Assembly: GCA_035294325.1 (NCBI GenBank)
Contig: DATGLE010000183.1
Coordinates: 1-47,472, forward strand
Direction of reading: 5' to 3'
DNA from: DATGLE01 sp035294325
GTDB taxonomy: Bacteria > Chloroflexota > Ktedonobacteria > Ktedonobacterales > Ktedonobacteraceae
Length of the DNA: 47,472 bases
Shown: positions 18,065 through 25,906 of the stretch, piece by piece
Layout: each line of letters opens with the position of its first letter
Numbering within the stretch: position 1 is the first letter of the stretch
Notes under the pieces: model-generated
Database searches by the model: none
The model's input: only the letters and a program-made list of their open reading frames with translations
What the model was told of the DNA's origin: nothing
Program-made: the position numbers and the translations under genes

Positions 18065-21000
18065 CTAGCTCTCTCCTCATCTTGTCTGGCGCAGGACTCG
18101 CGTCCTGCGAAAACCCGAACCACCAGTACAGGGCAGGTAAAACAAACAGGCTGAGCAGCGTCGAAGTGACCAGGCCGCCCAGAATGACAATCGCCATCGG
18201 GTGCGCTATCTCATGCCCGGGGATAGCGCCGGAGATCGCCAGCGGCGCCAGGACCAGGCTAACAGCCAGCGCCGTCATCAGAATCGGGGCCAGGCGCTCC
18301 CGCGCTCCACGCAGGACCAGCCCCGGCCCGCGTGGTTCGCCTTCCTCGCGCTCCAAACGCTGGTAGTGCTTGATCTGCATAATGCTGTTGCGCACCGCAA
18401 GCCCGAACACGGCCAGCAGCCCGGTGAGCGCAGCGAGCGAGATCCCATCGCCGAGCGCAAGTGCCGCCAGCGCCCCGCCGGCCAGTGCCAGCGGCAAGGT
18501 AAAGAAGGCCAGCAGCGCCAGCCGCCAGCTTGTGAAAGCAGCTTGCAGCAGGAGGAAGATCCCCAGTGCAGCAGCAAGGCCGAAGGCCAGCAGGCGCCAT
18601 TGGCCGGCCTGCCTCTCCTGATACTCCCCAAGCACCTGCGCACGATATTCGAGTGGGAACGTGATTCCTGCGAGGCGCTGCTGTATGTCGCGCACTACCG
18701 CGTCGGGATCGCGCCCCTGGACGTTGAGGCTCACATCGACGCGCCGTGTGACGGTATCGTGGCGGATAAGATTTGGCGTCGGCGCGATACGCACATCAGC
18801 GACATCCCCCAGACGTACCGTGCCACCATCGGGCGTGTCGATGAGCAGTTCGCGGATACTGGTCAGGCTATGACGTGTCTGGGGCGTGCCCCACACCACC
18901 ACCTGGAAGACTTTCTGTTCCTCAAAGAGGCTCCCGGCCTCAATACCTGCAACCAGGGTAGATGCAGCACGACGCACATCGCCCGGTTTGAGTCCGTAGC
19001 GCTGCGCCCTGGCAAGATCCACCTGGATATCGATCTGTGGCTGCTCAATCTGGGAATCGGTATGCACATCCGCGGTCCCCTCGATCCGCGCGAGAGCCTG
19101 CTGCACCTCCAGGGCTTTGCTGTGCAGGATCTTGAGGTCGGGACCCGAGATGCGCACGACGATATCGCTGCTCGATCCTGTCAGCACCTGCCTGGTCTTC
19201 TCTTTCAGGTAAGTCTGCACTTCACTTCTCAAACCTGGATAGCCAGCAACGACCTTGCGGATAGCGGCCACCGTCGCATTATAGTTGGCTGCCGGGTCGA
19301 TACTGACCGTGAGTTGAGCGGAATTAACATCGACCACCTGGTCTCCCAGCACAGCGCGCCCGATATTAGCCGCGACGTTACGCACACCAGCAATGGACCG
19401 CAGTTCGCGGCTGGCACGCGTGGTGATGCGCGTCATTTCTGGGTACGACATGCCGGGCGGGCCTTCCCACTGGATCAGAACATCCGGCTCCTTAAAGGAA
19501 GGGAGCAGCGGTTCTCCGAGCGAAGGCAGTGCCGTGAGGCCAGCCAGCGCGACGACGCCGGTAGCAAAGACACCGATTGCGAGAAATATCCGCCGGGGTC
19601 GTCTCGTGCGTCTATTTCCGTTCTGCACTGGAGCCTGGTTTGCTGCATGTGGAGCGCGGATGATGCGTCCCAGCATTGCGCTATAGCCGCGCTGCAACCA
19701 GTTGAGTAGCGGGGATTCGCGCCGTTCGAGCGGGGTGCGGTTCAGCAGCAAAAGGCATAGTACCGGCGTGATGGTCAGCGCCACCGCCATCGACGCCAGC
19801 AGGGCCAGCGCATAGGAGAGAACCAGAGGTTGGAAGAACGAGCCGAACACACCTTGCAACAGGAAGAGCGGCAGCAAGGCAAGCAGGATAATCAGCATTG
19901 CGTAGCTCATGGCGCCACGCATTTCGAGCGATGCCTTGAGGATAATGCTGGCCGCTGGCTGCTCGCTGCCCTCCTGCCGCTCCTGGTGCAGCCGCCGCAC
20001 GACGTTCTCTACATCGATAATGGCATCGTCGATGACGACGCCGACAGCGACAATGATCCCGGCCAGCACCATCAGATTGATAGTCGCTCCTAGCAGGTAG
20101 AGCGCGAGGCCCGCCGCCAGCAGGGACAGCGGGATCGCTACCAGGCTAATCAGCGCGGTCCGCCAGGAGAAGAGAAAGAGATAGAGCGCCAGTGCGACGA
20201 GGAGAAAGCCGATGAACAGGGCATTGGTAAGATTTCCAACGGCCATTTCGATGAAGCTGGCGGGCCGGAAGATGCTCGTATCAACCTGTATCCCGGAGAG
20301 ACCGGGCCGCAGTTCATCGAGCTTTGCTTCGATACCCTGCGTCACTTCCAGCGTATTAGCCCCGGGCGCTTTCTCGATGACGAGCAGCAGGCCGGGGTCG
20401 ATGTTGAGGACGTTATCTCCGATGAGGGGCTGATGGTCTTCCACCACTGTCGCCACGTCGCTCAGACGCAGCGATGTGCCCTCGATATTCACCTGGGCGA
20501 GATCTTTCGGTGAAGAGATGGGCAGGACATGCCGTACCTCGAGCCGTTGTTGAGGACTATCGATCCAGCCGCCGCTGCCAGGCGTCGAGGCGTTCAAGAA
20601 GCTCAGCGGGGACACCCACAAAGCGTTGCCGGTAGTAGCAACGATTTGATCGAGCGTGACATGGTGGGCGCGCAACTTTGCCGGATCGACTTGCACCTGC
20701 AACTGCCGATCCCGCATGCCCCAGATCGACACGTTCGCTACACCGGGTACGGACAACAGGGCGGGGCGAATGGTCCAACGGGCGAGCACTGACATCTGTA
20801 GCGGGGACACCTGCTTTGAGGATAACCCGACCATCATGACGCGACTCGTTGCCGAGAGGGGCTGGAGGATAACAGGCGGTTGCGCCACGTTGGGCAGCGC
20901 ATACGCCAGACCCAGGCGCTCGCTCACCAGCTGCCGGGCTTGCATGATATCGGTGCCAGGTTGGAAGTAGAGGGTGATCGACGACAGCCCGGGTACCGAC

Positions 21001-21254
21001 GTGGAGCGGATGGATTGTAACCACGGCGTCCCGTTCAGCAACTCCTCCTGGTTGAGGGTAATCAATTCTTCCACTTCGGAGGCCGAGAGTCCGAGGGCCT
21101 CGGTCTGCACCTGCACATATGGCGGCGCGAACTCGGGCAAGGCATCTACCGGCATGGTGCGTAGCTGGTTGATGCCAATGAGGATCATCGCCACAGCGAG
21201 CGCAATCACGACGAGCCGGAACCTCATGCTCCATTCAATGATCCAACGCATCAT
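18051..21254 (-). CDS. RND efflux pump, CusA/CzcA-like (copy 2)
   Basis: A 1067-residue RND pump, close in sequence to the neighbour at 14417: both begin MMRW, share LRTxPVDxxPEFAPPYVQ and the helix-4 VVIDDAIIDVENVVRRL type motif, and end in parallel. The start (MMRW) is chosen over a frame that is 71 residues longer, because AGGAGGT lies 8 nt upstream. It is first in the operon pump-adaptor-pump. The pair probably arose by tandem duplication and may form alternative or mixed trimers; that is inference. A Lys/Arg-rich insertion (NRRTRRPRR) precedes the helix that opens the second half. Confidence 0.88.
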   Translation of the reverse strand: MMRWIIEWSMRFRLVVIALAVAMILIGINQLRTMPVDALPEFAPPYVQVQTEALGLSASEVEELITLNQEELLNGTPWLQSIRSTSVPGLSSITLYFQPGTDIMQARQLVSERLGLAYALPNVAQPPVILQPLSATSRVMMVGLSSKQVSPLQMSVLARWTIRPALLSVPGVANVSIWGMRDRQLQVQVDPAKLRAHHVTLDQIVATTGNALWVSPLSFLNASTPGSGGWIDSPQQRLEVRHVLPISSPKDLAQVNIEGTSLRLSDVATVVEDHQPLIGDNVLNIDPGLLLVIEKAPGANTLEVTQGIEAKLDELRPGLSGIQVDTSIFRPASFIEMAVGNLTNALFIGFLLVALALYLFLFSWRTALISLVAIPLSLLAAGLALYLLGATINLMVLAGIIVAVGVVIDDAIIDVENVVRRLHQERQEGSEQPAASIILKASLEMRGAMSYAMLIILLALLPLFLLQGVFGSFFQPLVLSYALALLASMAVALTITPVLCLLLLNRTPLERRESPLLNWLQRGYSAMLGRIIRAPHAANQAPVQNGNRRTRRPRRIFLAIGVFATGVVALAGLTALPSLGEPLLPSFKEPDVLIQWEGPPGMSYPEMTRITTRASRELRSIAGVRNVAANIGRAVLGDQVVDVNSAQLTVSIDPAANYNATVAAIRKVVAGYPGLRSEVQTYLKEKTRQVLTGSSSDIVVRISGPDLKILHSKALEVQQALARIEGTADVHTDSQIEQPQIDIQVDLARAQRYGLKPGDVRRAASTLVAGIEAGSLFEEQKVFQVVVWGTPQTRHSLTSIRELLIDTPDGGTVRLGDVADVRIAPTPNLIRHDTVTRRVDVSLNVQGRDPDAVVRDIQQRLAGITFPLEYRAQVLGEYQERQAGQWRLLAFGLAAALGIFLLLQAAFTSWRLALLAFFTLPLALAGGALAALALGDGISLAALTGLLAVFGLAVRNSIMQIKHYQRLEREEGEPRGPGLVLRGARERLAPILMTALAVSLVLAPLAISGAIPGHEIAHPMAIVILGGLVTSTLLSLFVLPALYWWFGFSQDASPAPDKMRRELDVVL

Positions 21255-21330
21255 GGCATGAGACCTCCTGTAACAGTTGATTCCACAACATTGAATGAAC
21301 TCCTTTGCTTTTTGCTCCTCCATGCCGATA

Positions 21331-21573
21331 AGAGTGTGTCTGATCCCTGGCACCATCGCCTGCTCACGCCTGCGGCGCTCGCCTTTATAGCTATTGTGTG
21401 GAAACATGCGCGCAGCACATGTTTCCACACAATAGCTGCTCCTTGCGCGGCGCGGCCGCGTGAGCACCCGGCAATGGGCACGAGGAGGATGTTGAGAATC
21501 AGATGCCCTCTAAGGATAGGTCTGATGCTCAGTGCACCGGCCGGGCGCTGGTGCTGGCGATCAGACACATTCT
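21331..21573. mobile_element. MITE-like element with imperfect 30-bp terminal inverted repeats
   Basis: Bases 21331-21360 and the complement of about 21544-21573 match at 25 of 30 positions (starting AGAGTGTGTCTGAT / AGAATGTGTCTGAT). They enclose box A, variable-stem palindrome 4, box B and the 20-mer GAGGATGTTGAGAATCAGAT (21485-21504). That 20-mer recurs exactly at 40696-40715. No coding capacity. It lies between the kinase gene and RND copy 2. Confidence 0.65.
21389..21437. repeat. variable-stem palindrome 4
   Basis: 20-bp perfect arms with a 9-nt centre. The centre can add pairs to leave a GCA triloop (gc-GCA-gc) on the plus strand. Flanked on the left by cacgcctgcggcgctcgcc (box A) and on the right by gcgcggcgcggccgcg (box B). 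Confidence 0.88.
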
Positions 21574-21726
21574 AAATACCGAGGGAGCACCGCGACAAAA
21601 ACCTACAATACGATTAAGAAGAGCCGAACTGGACTTTAGATAAAACAGAAGTGGTGTTTTCAGGATCTCTTCTAGTATTCAGGATCAAGCGGAGAAAAGC
21701 CTATCCTCATCAGGGGTGTTCTTCTT

Positions 21727-21743
21727 CCCTCTTTGGGAGAGGG
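21727..21743 (-). terminator. hairpin 3' of the NarL-type kinase
   Basis: CCCTCT / AGAGGG stem with a 5-nt loop, about 40 bp past the kinase stop codon at 21782. There is no T-run. It may be a terminator or one of the many pyrimidine-rich repeats of this genome. Confidence 0.35.
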
Positions 21744-21781
21744 GGGAACCTGCTCAAAAGGAGAGGCAGGAGGAGGTTTTC

Positions 21782-22903
21782 TCAAGGCTCATTGCCCTCT
21801 TCCACAGCAGAGCCAGATGGATTGGGGATGGGAAAGCGGACGCGAAGACACGTTCCCTGTGCCGGGGCGCTCTCAATGGCACAGGTGCCACCCAGCGAGG
21901 CCGCCCGCTCCTGGATTGACTTGAGCCCAAAGTGGCCGGGATATGGCAGGGTCGGATCAAATCCTTCCCCATCATCGCATATTTCCAGGATCAAATCTTC
22001 GCCCTGCCTGCTCAGGTGGAGGAGAACGGTGCGGGCATGGGCGTGCTTGATAATATTGTGCAAAGCTTCCCGGGCGATACGATAGCATGCCTGTTTGCGT
22101 TCCAGAGAGAGGTCCGGTTCCTCGCATAATTGTACATCAACCGAGAGTTTGTAGCGGGCGCGCAGGATGGATGCCTGCCTGTCCAGCGCGGCCACGACTC
22201 CTTCGGTGGCGATGGATTCGGGCTGTAGCTCGAAGATCAGAGCACGCATCTCGGCCAGACCGGCCTCGGTCAGCGCGATGACGTACTCCAGCGGGGCAAT
22301 CGCTTCCTTTGGATCGTCCTCAAGAGCTTCGCGGGCGGTGTGTGCTCCCAGGCTGATGCCATAAAGCGCCTGAGAGACTGAATCGTGCAGCTCGCGCGCG
22401 AGGCGCTGGCGTTCCCGCAGCACCGCCAGTTCTTGCGCCTGCTCGGCGAGCAGACGTATTTCGCTTTCCCTGCTCTTCGCCTGTTCAAGATGACGGCGCA
22501 GCAGCGCGGCCAGCAGCCCGGTCAGGATGGCTGTGATCAGGAAGACCAGCGGATCGAGCAGGTCATCCAGAACGGTGAAGGATAACGTGTCGGACAGGGG
22601 GGCCAGAAAGAAGTCAAAGGCGATACTGGCGAGCAGGGCCGCCAGAATGGCCGCATAGCGTCCTCGTGTGCTGGCTAATACAACGATGACGAGCAGGTAG
22701 GTCAGTGGGCTACTTGGAAGGCGTGGATACAGATGGGCGTTGGCAATGATAATGGTGACGAGAGCGATCCCTGTCAGGGCCAGGATGCTATCCCTCACAT
22801 AGCGCTGCCATAGCGGCCCGGCTTGCTGAAAGCGGCGTTCGTCGCGCTCCGGCCTGCTCGCTCTGCCTGCTTGTGTGCTGTTCTCCTGGCCCAGTTCGCG
22901 CAC
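21782..22903 (-). CDS. sensor histidine kinase, NarL/DegS type with DUF4118 domain
   Basis: A 373-residue membrane kinase. Residues ~35-135 hold four hydrophobic helices of the DUF4118 (KdpD-like) type. A coiled linker leads to a HisKA_3 dimerisation domain with phospho-acceptor H173 in RELHDSVSQALYG. The HATPase domain shows HNIIKHAHA and DDGEGFDP. There is no extracellular sensor domain of any size, so it probably senses within the membrane or with a partner. GTG start at 22903 behind GGGAGG. It follows its response regulator by 22 bp in one operon and lies upstream of the RND pumps in the same direction, which makes pump control plausible but unproven. Confidence 0.88.
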   Translation of the reverse strand: MRELGQENSTQAGRASRPERDERRFQQAGPLWQRYVRDSILALTGIALVTIIIANAHLYPRLPSSPLTYLLVIVVLASTRGRYAAILAALLASIAFDFFLAPLSDTLSFTVLDDLLDPLVFLITAILTGLLAALLRRHLEQAKSRESEIRLLAEQAQELAVLRERQRLARELHDSVSQALYGISLGAHTAREALEDDPKEAIAPLEYVIALTEAGLAEMRALIFELQPESIATEGVVAALDRQASILRARYKLSVDVQLCEEPDLSLERKQACYRIAREALHNIIKHAHARTVLLHLSRQGEDLILEICDDGEGFDPTLPYPGHFGLKSIQERAASLGGTCAIESAPAQGTCLRVRFPIPNPSGSAVEEGNEP

Positions 22904-22925
22904 AGTCTGCTGCCTCCCTCTGCGC

Positions 22926-23561
22926 TCAAGACCGGGGAGAAATAATGCCCAGCCGAATAGCTGTAATCACTGCCTGCGTTCGGCTCTGGACACCGAACTT
23001 GCTCAGAATATGACGGACATGAAATTTGACGGTCTCTTCGACCAGATGCAGGGCACGCGCGATCTCTTTATTCGAATGTCCTGCTGCAAGCAGGCGCAGC
23101 ACATCCATTTCACGGGGAGTCAAGGGGTTTGGTTGCTCTGACATACGTAGAGCACTCAGCAGATAGGCGGAGGCTTGTGGAGAGAGCGGGATCTGCCCGG
23201 AGGCAGCGGCTTTGATAGCGGTGAGCAGATCAGCGGCGCGCGTATCCTTGAGCAGATAGCCAATCGCGCCTGCTCGAATAGCCTCGACTACCGAGGCTCG
23301 TTCCAGAACGCTGGTAAGGGCGAGTACTTCGGTCTCTGGTAATTCTTCGCGGATCGTCCGTGTCGCGGCAATCCCATCCACGACAGGCATGAGCAGATCC
23401 ATGATGACGACATCGGGCCGCAGGAGCCTGGCTTGCTCAATCGCGCTGGCTCCATCTTCCGCCTCCCCCACCACCTCCAGATCCGGGTCACGAGCGAGGA
23501 ACATTCGCAGTCCTTCCCGCACGACGCTGTGGTCGTCGGCAATCAGCACCCGAATCACCAT
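22926..23561 (-). CDS. NarL/LuxR-family response regulator
   Basis: A 211-residue two-component regulator. The receiver domain has acidic pair D9-D10 and phospho-acceptor D55 (VVIMDLLMP). The C-terminal LuxR-type helix-turn-helix reads LTPREMDVLRLLAAGHSNKEIA and FHVRHILSKFGV. It should bind DNA as a dimer when phosphorylated by the kinase encoded next. The start is MVIRV, behind AAGGAGG at 6 nt, not the upstream alternative 7 codons earlier. Confidence 0.9.
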   Translation of the reverse strand: MVIRVLIADDHSVVREGLRMFLARDPDLEVVGEAEDGASAIEQARLLRPDVVIMDLLMPVVDGIAATRTIREELPETEVLALTSVLERASVVEAIRAGAIGYLLKDTRAADLLTAIKAAASGQIPLSPQASAYLLSALRMSEQPNPLTPREMDVLRLLAAGHSNKEIARALHLVEETVKFHVRHILSKFGVQSRTQAVITAIRLGIISPRS

Positions 23562-23858
23562 CGTTGTCCTCCTTTTGCGCACTATCCTGACGGTTCGTCC
23601 AATCTCTATACGGTGGAAACAGGATCTTTTAGATTACAGTTTCCCGAAGCTCTCCCGTTCCCTTCTCGCACATCCCACCACGAATGGCAAGGAGCGAGGG
23701 GGATGTCTCTCTTGAACCCGGGCAAGTGCCTCGTGTAGCAACGTCAATGTCCAGCTCAACTCGTCCGGTCCATGATAAGAGCGCCAGGCTCAGACTCTCT
23801 CGGTAATGGGTCGCTATCGCGGGTGAGGATGCAGATCCCTGTGTTTCTTTGCCATTTT

Positions 23859-23883
23859 TTGCTATTATGGCAATGACAGATTT
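23859..23883. promoter_or_regulatory. LysR-type dyad upstream of the LysR gene
   Basis: TTGCCAT and ATGGCAA are perfect inverted arms separated by 11 bp, the form expected of a LysR recognition site (T-N11-A within a dyad). It ends 50 bp before the LysR start and so could serve autoregulation. The remainder of the 23562-23933 gap shows no gene. Confidence 0.5.
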
Positions 23884-23933
23884 TCAGCGCTTGCCTGCTA
23901 TGAAGCAGAGATGATAGAAGCCGGGAGAAGGCC

Positions 23934-24845
23934 ATGAACTTGCAGAACTTACGCGTTTTCCTCAAGGTTGCCGAACTGGAGCATATTACACACGCCTCCG
24001 TGGAGTTGAACCTGAGCCAGCCGGCGGTAACGAAGACGATTCAGAGCCTGGAACACGAGGTGGGGCTTGAACTGATTGAGCGCCAGGGGCGGCGTATTGT
24101 GCTCACACATGCCGGACGCGTACTCCAGAGCTATGCGCGCCAGATATTCGCGCTGGAGCGAGAAATGGAGGAGGCGCTGGCGGCACTGCGGGATATCGAG
24201 GCGGGCGAGGTGACGCTGGCGGCGAATACGACGGCAGGCGTCTATCTCCTGCCGCCGATTGTAGCCCGTTTCCGCGCGCGCTATCCGCAGGTGACGCTCA
24301 ACATTTCGATCATGAATTCGCAGGAAATCGTAGAAGAGACGCTGAACTGGAACCTGGATTTCGGGCTGGTGGAGCGCGAAGCTTCGCATCTGCCGCCGGG
24401 CTTGAAGGTGACGGTCTTTGCCTACGACGAACTCATCCTGGTGGTCGCGCCGGAGCATCGCTGGAACGGGGTGCTTTCGCTGCGACCAGAGGCTCTGGGC
24501 AAGGAGGAACTGATCTTGCGCGAGCAGGGAAGCGGCATTCGCGAGGTGATCGAACAGGCTTTGCTGGCCCACAACGTTATCGTGCATCCCCTGCTTACCC
24601 TGACCGATAATGAGGCGATCAAGCAGATGGTAATGAGTGGGGTGGGTGCGGCCATCGTCTCCTCGCTCTCTGTGCAGAGGGAACTGGCGAATGGCGATTT
24701 AGTGCAGGTGCCCATCGAAGGTCTCGAACTGCATCCACAACTGAGCCTCATCCAGCGCGCCGATAAGCAGTTGTCGCGCGCGGCGCAGGCTTTTTGTTCG
24801 TTCCTGCGCCCCGCGCTCGATAGAGAGGTTGACGTTGAGGACTAA
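23934..24845 (+). CDS. LysR-family regulator (CysL/CbbR-like)
   Basis: A 303-residue LysR-type regulator. Residues 1-60 form the winged helix-turn-helix (MNLQNLRVFLKVAELEHITHA, LSQPAVTKTIQSLE). Residues ~90-295 form the two-lobed co-inducer domain (AANTTAGVYLLPPIVARF). The wording is closest to CysL/CbbR-like members that control sulfur or carbon metabolism; this subfamily assignment is a judgement by eye. The start follows GGGAGAAGG. It converges on and overlaps by 4 bp the TauE/SafE permease gene, a likely regulatory target, since dyads occur near both promoters. Confidence 0.88.
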   Translation: MNLQNLRVFLKVAELEHITHASVELNLSQPAVTKTIQSLEHEVGLELIERQGRRIVLTHAGRVLQSYARQIFALEREMEEALAALRDIEAGEVTLAANTTAGVYLLPPIVARFRARYPQVTLNISIMNSQEIVEETLNWNLDFGLVEREASHLPPGLKVTVFAYDELILVVAPEHRWNGVLSLRPEALGKEELILREQGSGIREVIEQALLAHNVIVHPLLTLTDNEAIKQMVMSGVGAAIVSSLSVQRELANGDLVQVPIEGLELHPQLSLIQRADKQLSRAAQAFCSFLRPALDREVDVED

Positions 24846-25669
24846 ATCATTTTCAGGCCAGAGATGGCAATTACCGTTGCCAGCACAGGGCGCATGAGTT
24901 TGTCGGGCATATACTTGCTCAACTTGCTGCCGATGAATACTCCGGGCAGAGAGCCGAGCAGCAGCAGTATGACCAGGTTCCAGTTGATCGTGTTGGCGAT
25001 CAGGTAGCCGATAGAGCCTGCGGCCAGCAGCATGAAAGCCTGGAAAATGTCGGTCCCTACCAGATCTTTCGGGCCAAGTTTGGGGAACATGAAGGCCAGC
25101 GATACGATTATCAATGTGCCGCTGCCAACCGAGGTCAGGCCGACGAGGAAGCCGACGACGGCGCCGATCAGCGCGGTCACGATGGGGCGATAGCGCTTCT
25201 CCCAGCGGGCGCTGCCCTCACTGGCGTTCTTGCTCTCTTCCCCGGATGCTGGCCGCTTCGCGGCGTTCCTGCGCTCCAGGCGCTTCATCAGCAGCGGCTT
25301 CACCACTAATAACACTGCGACCATGAGCAGCGTGAAGCCCAGCGCACGCAGCATAAAGCCGTTAATGAAGTCGCCGTAGTGCTTGCGCAGGTATTGAACC
25401 ATGCTCACACTCAACAGCGTGGCCGGCACACTGCCGCAGGCAAGCCAGAGCGCGACCTTGAAGTTCACGGTTTTCTGACGGATATGAATAATCGAGCCAA
25501 CGGCTTTGGTTACGGTGGAGTAAGCAACATCGGTGCCGACTGCCCATACAGGAGGGATGCGGAAGAGAAGGATCATGATCGGCGCTAATAGCGATCCGCC
25601 GCCCATGCCCGTCAATCCAACCAGAATCCCGATCAATAAGCCCGCCAGCGAAATACGATAGTCCAACAT
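24842..25669 (-). CDS. TauE/SafE (TSUP) family permease
   Basis: A 275-residue membrane protein of the TSUP family. It has two homologous halves, each starting with a G-rich helix (GILVGLTGMGGGSLLAP and GAVVGFLVGLTSVGSGTLI), about eight helices in total, and a charged cytoplasmic loop (~135-165). Family members move sulfite, sulfoacetate, thiosulfate or other organic anions, usually outward. Placed beside a LysR gene and 11 kb from a sulfonate-type importer, a sulfite or sulfonate role is plausible. Start preceded by GGAGGT. A strong promoter lies about 90 bp upstream. Confidence 0.88.
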   Translation of the reverse strand: MLDYRISLAGLLIGILVGLTGMGGGSLLAPIMILLFRIPPVWAVGTDVAYSTVTKAVGSIIHIRQKTVNFKVALWLACGSVPATLLSVSMVQYLRKHYGDFINGFMLRALGFTLLMVAVLLVVKPLLMKRLERRNAAKRPASGEESKNASEGSARWEKRYRPIVTALIGAVVGFLVGLTSVGSGTLIIVSLAFMFPKLGPKDLVGTDIFQAFMLLAAGSIGYLIANTINWNLVILLLLGSLPGVFIGSKLSKYMPDKLMRPVLATVIAISGLKMI

Positions 25670-25760
25670 ACGACCTCCGGTAAGAATTGTTACGATCCTT
25701 TGGGAAATATATCCTCAAATCTGTTTATCGGATGAAACAATTGTTACATTTATGTATCAG

Positions 25761-25789
25761 AGCATACACGAAACCAGGTCAGATGTCAA
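25761..25789 (-). promoter_or_regulatory. promoter for the TauE/SafE permease
   Basis: On the minus strand: TTGACA (25789-25784), a 17-bp spacer and TATGCT (25766-25761). The leader to the start codon at 25669 would be about 85 nt and is AT-rich. Confidence 0.65.
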
Positions 25790-25819
25790 TGTACAGATTG
25801 TCCATTAGCCCGATCTGGT

Positions 25820-25839
25820 TATGATTAATATTCCTCATA
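25820..25839. promoter_or_regulatory. possible LysR site upstream of the permease promoter
   Basis: TATGA-N10-TCATA dyad centred about 75 bp upstream of the predicted transcription start of the TauE/SafE gene, near the usual position of a LysR recognition site. The sequence differs from the dyad before the LysR gene, so a shared regulator is not proven. Confidence 0.3.
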
Positions 25840-25906
25840 GTCATATATTGAGATAATGGGAGGGACCACAGTAAAAGCGAGCGGGCAGCCGGGTATCAGA
25901 TATTCT

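Noticed and set aside
18201..19709. A 502-residue plus-strand frame
   Set aside because: It lies wholly antisense to the RND gene at 18051-21254, which has intact family motifs. GC-rich third positions create the shadow frame.
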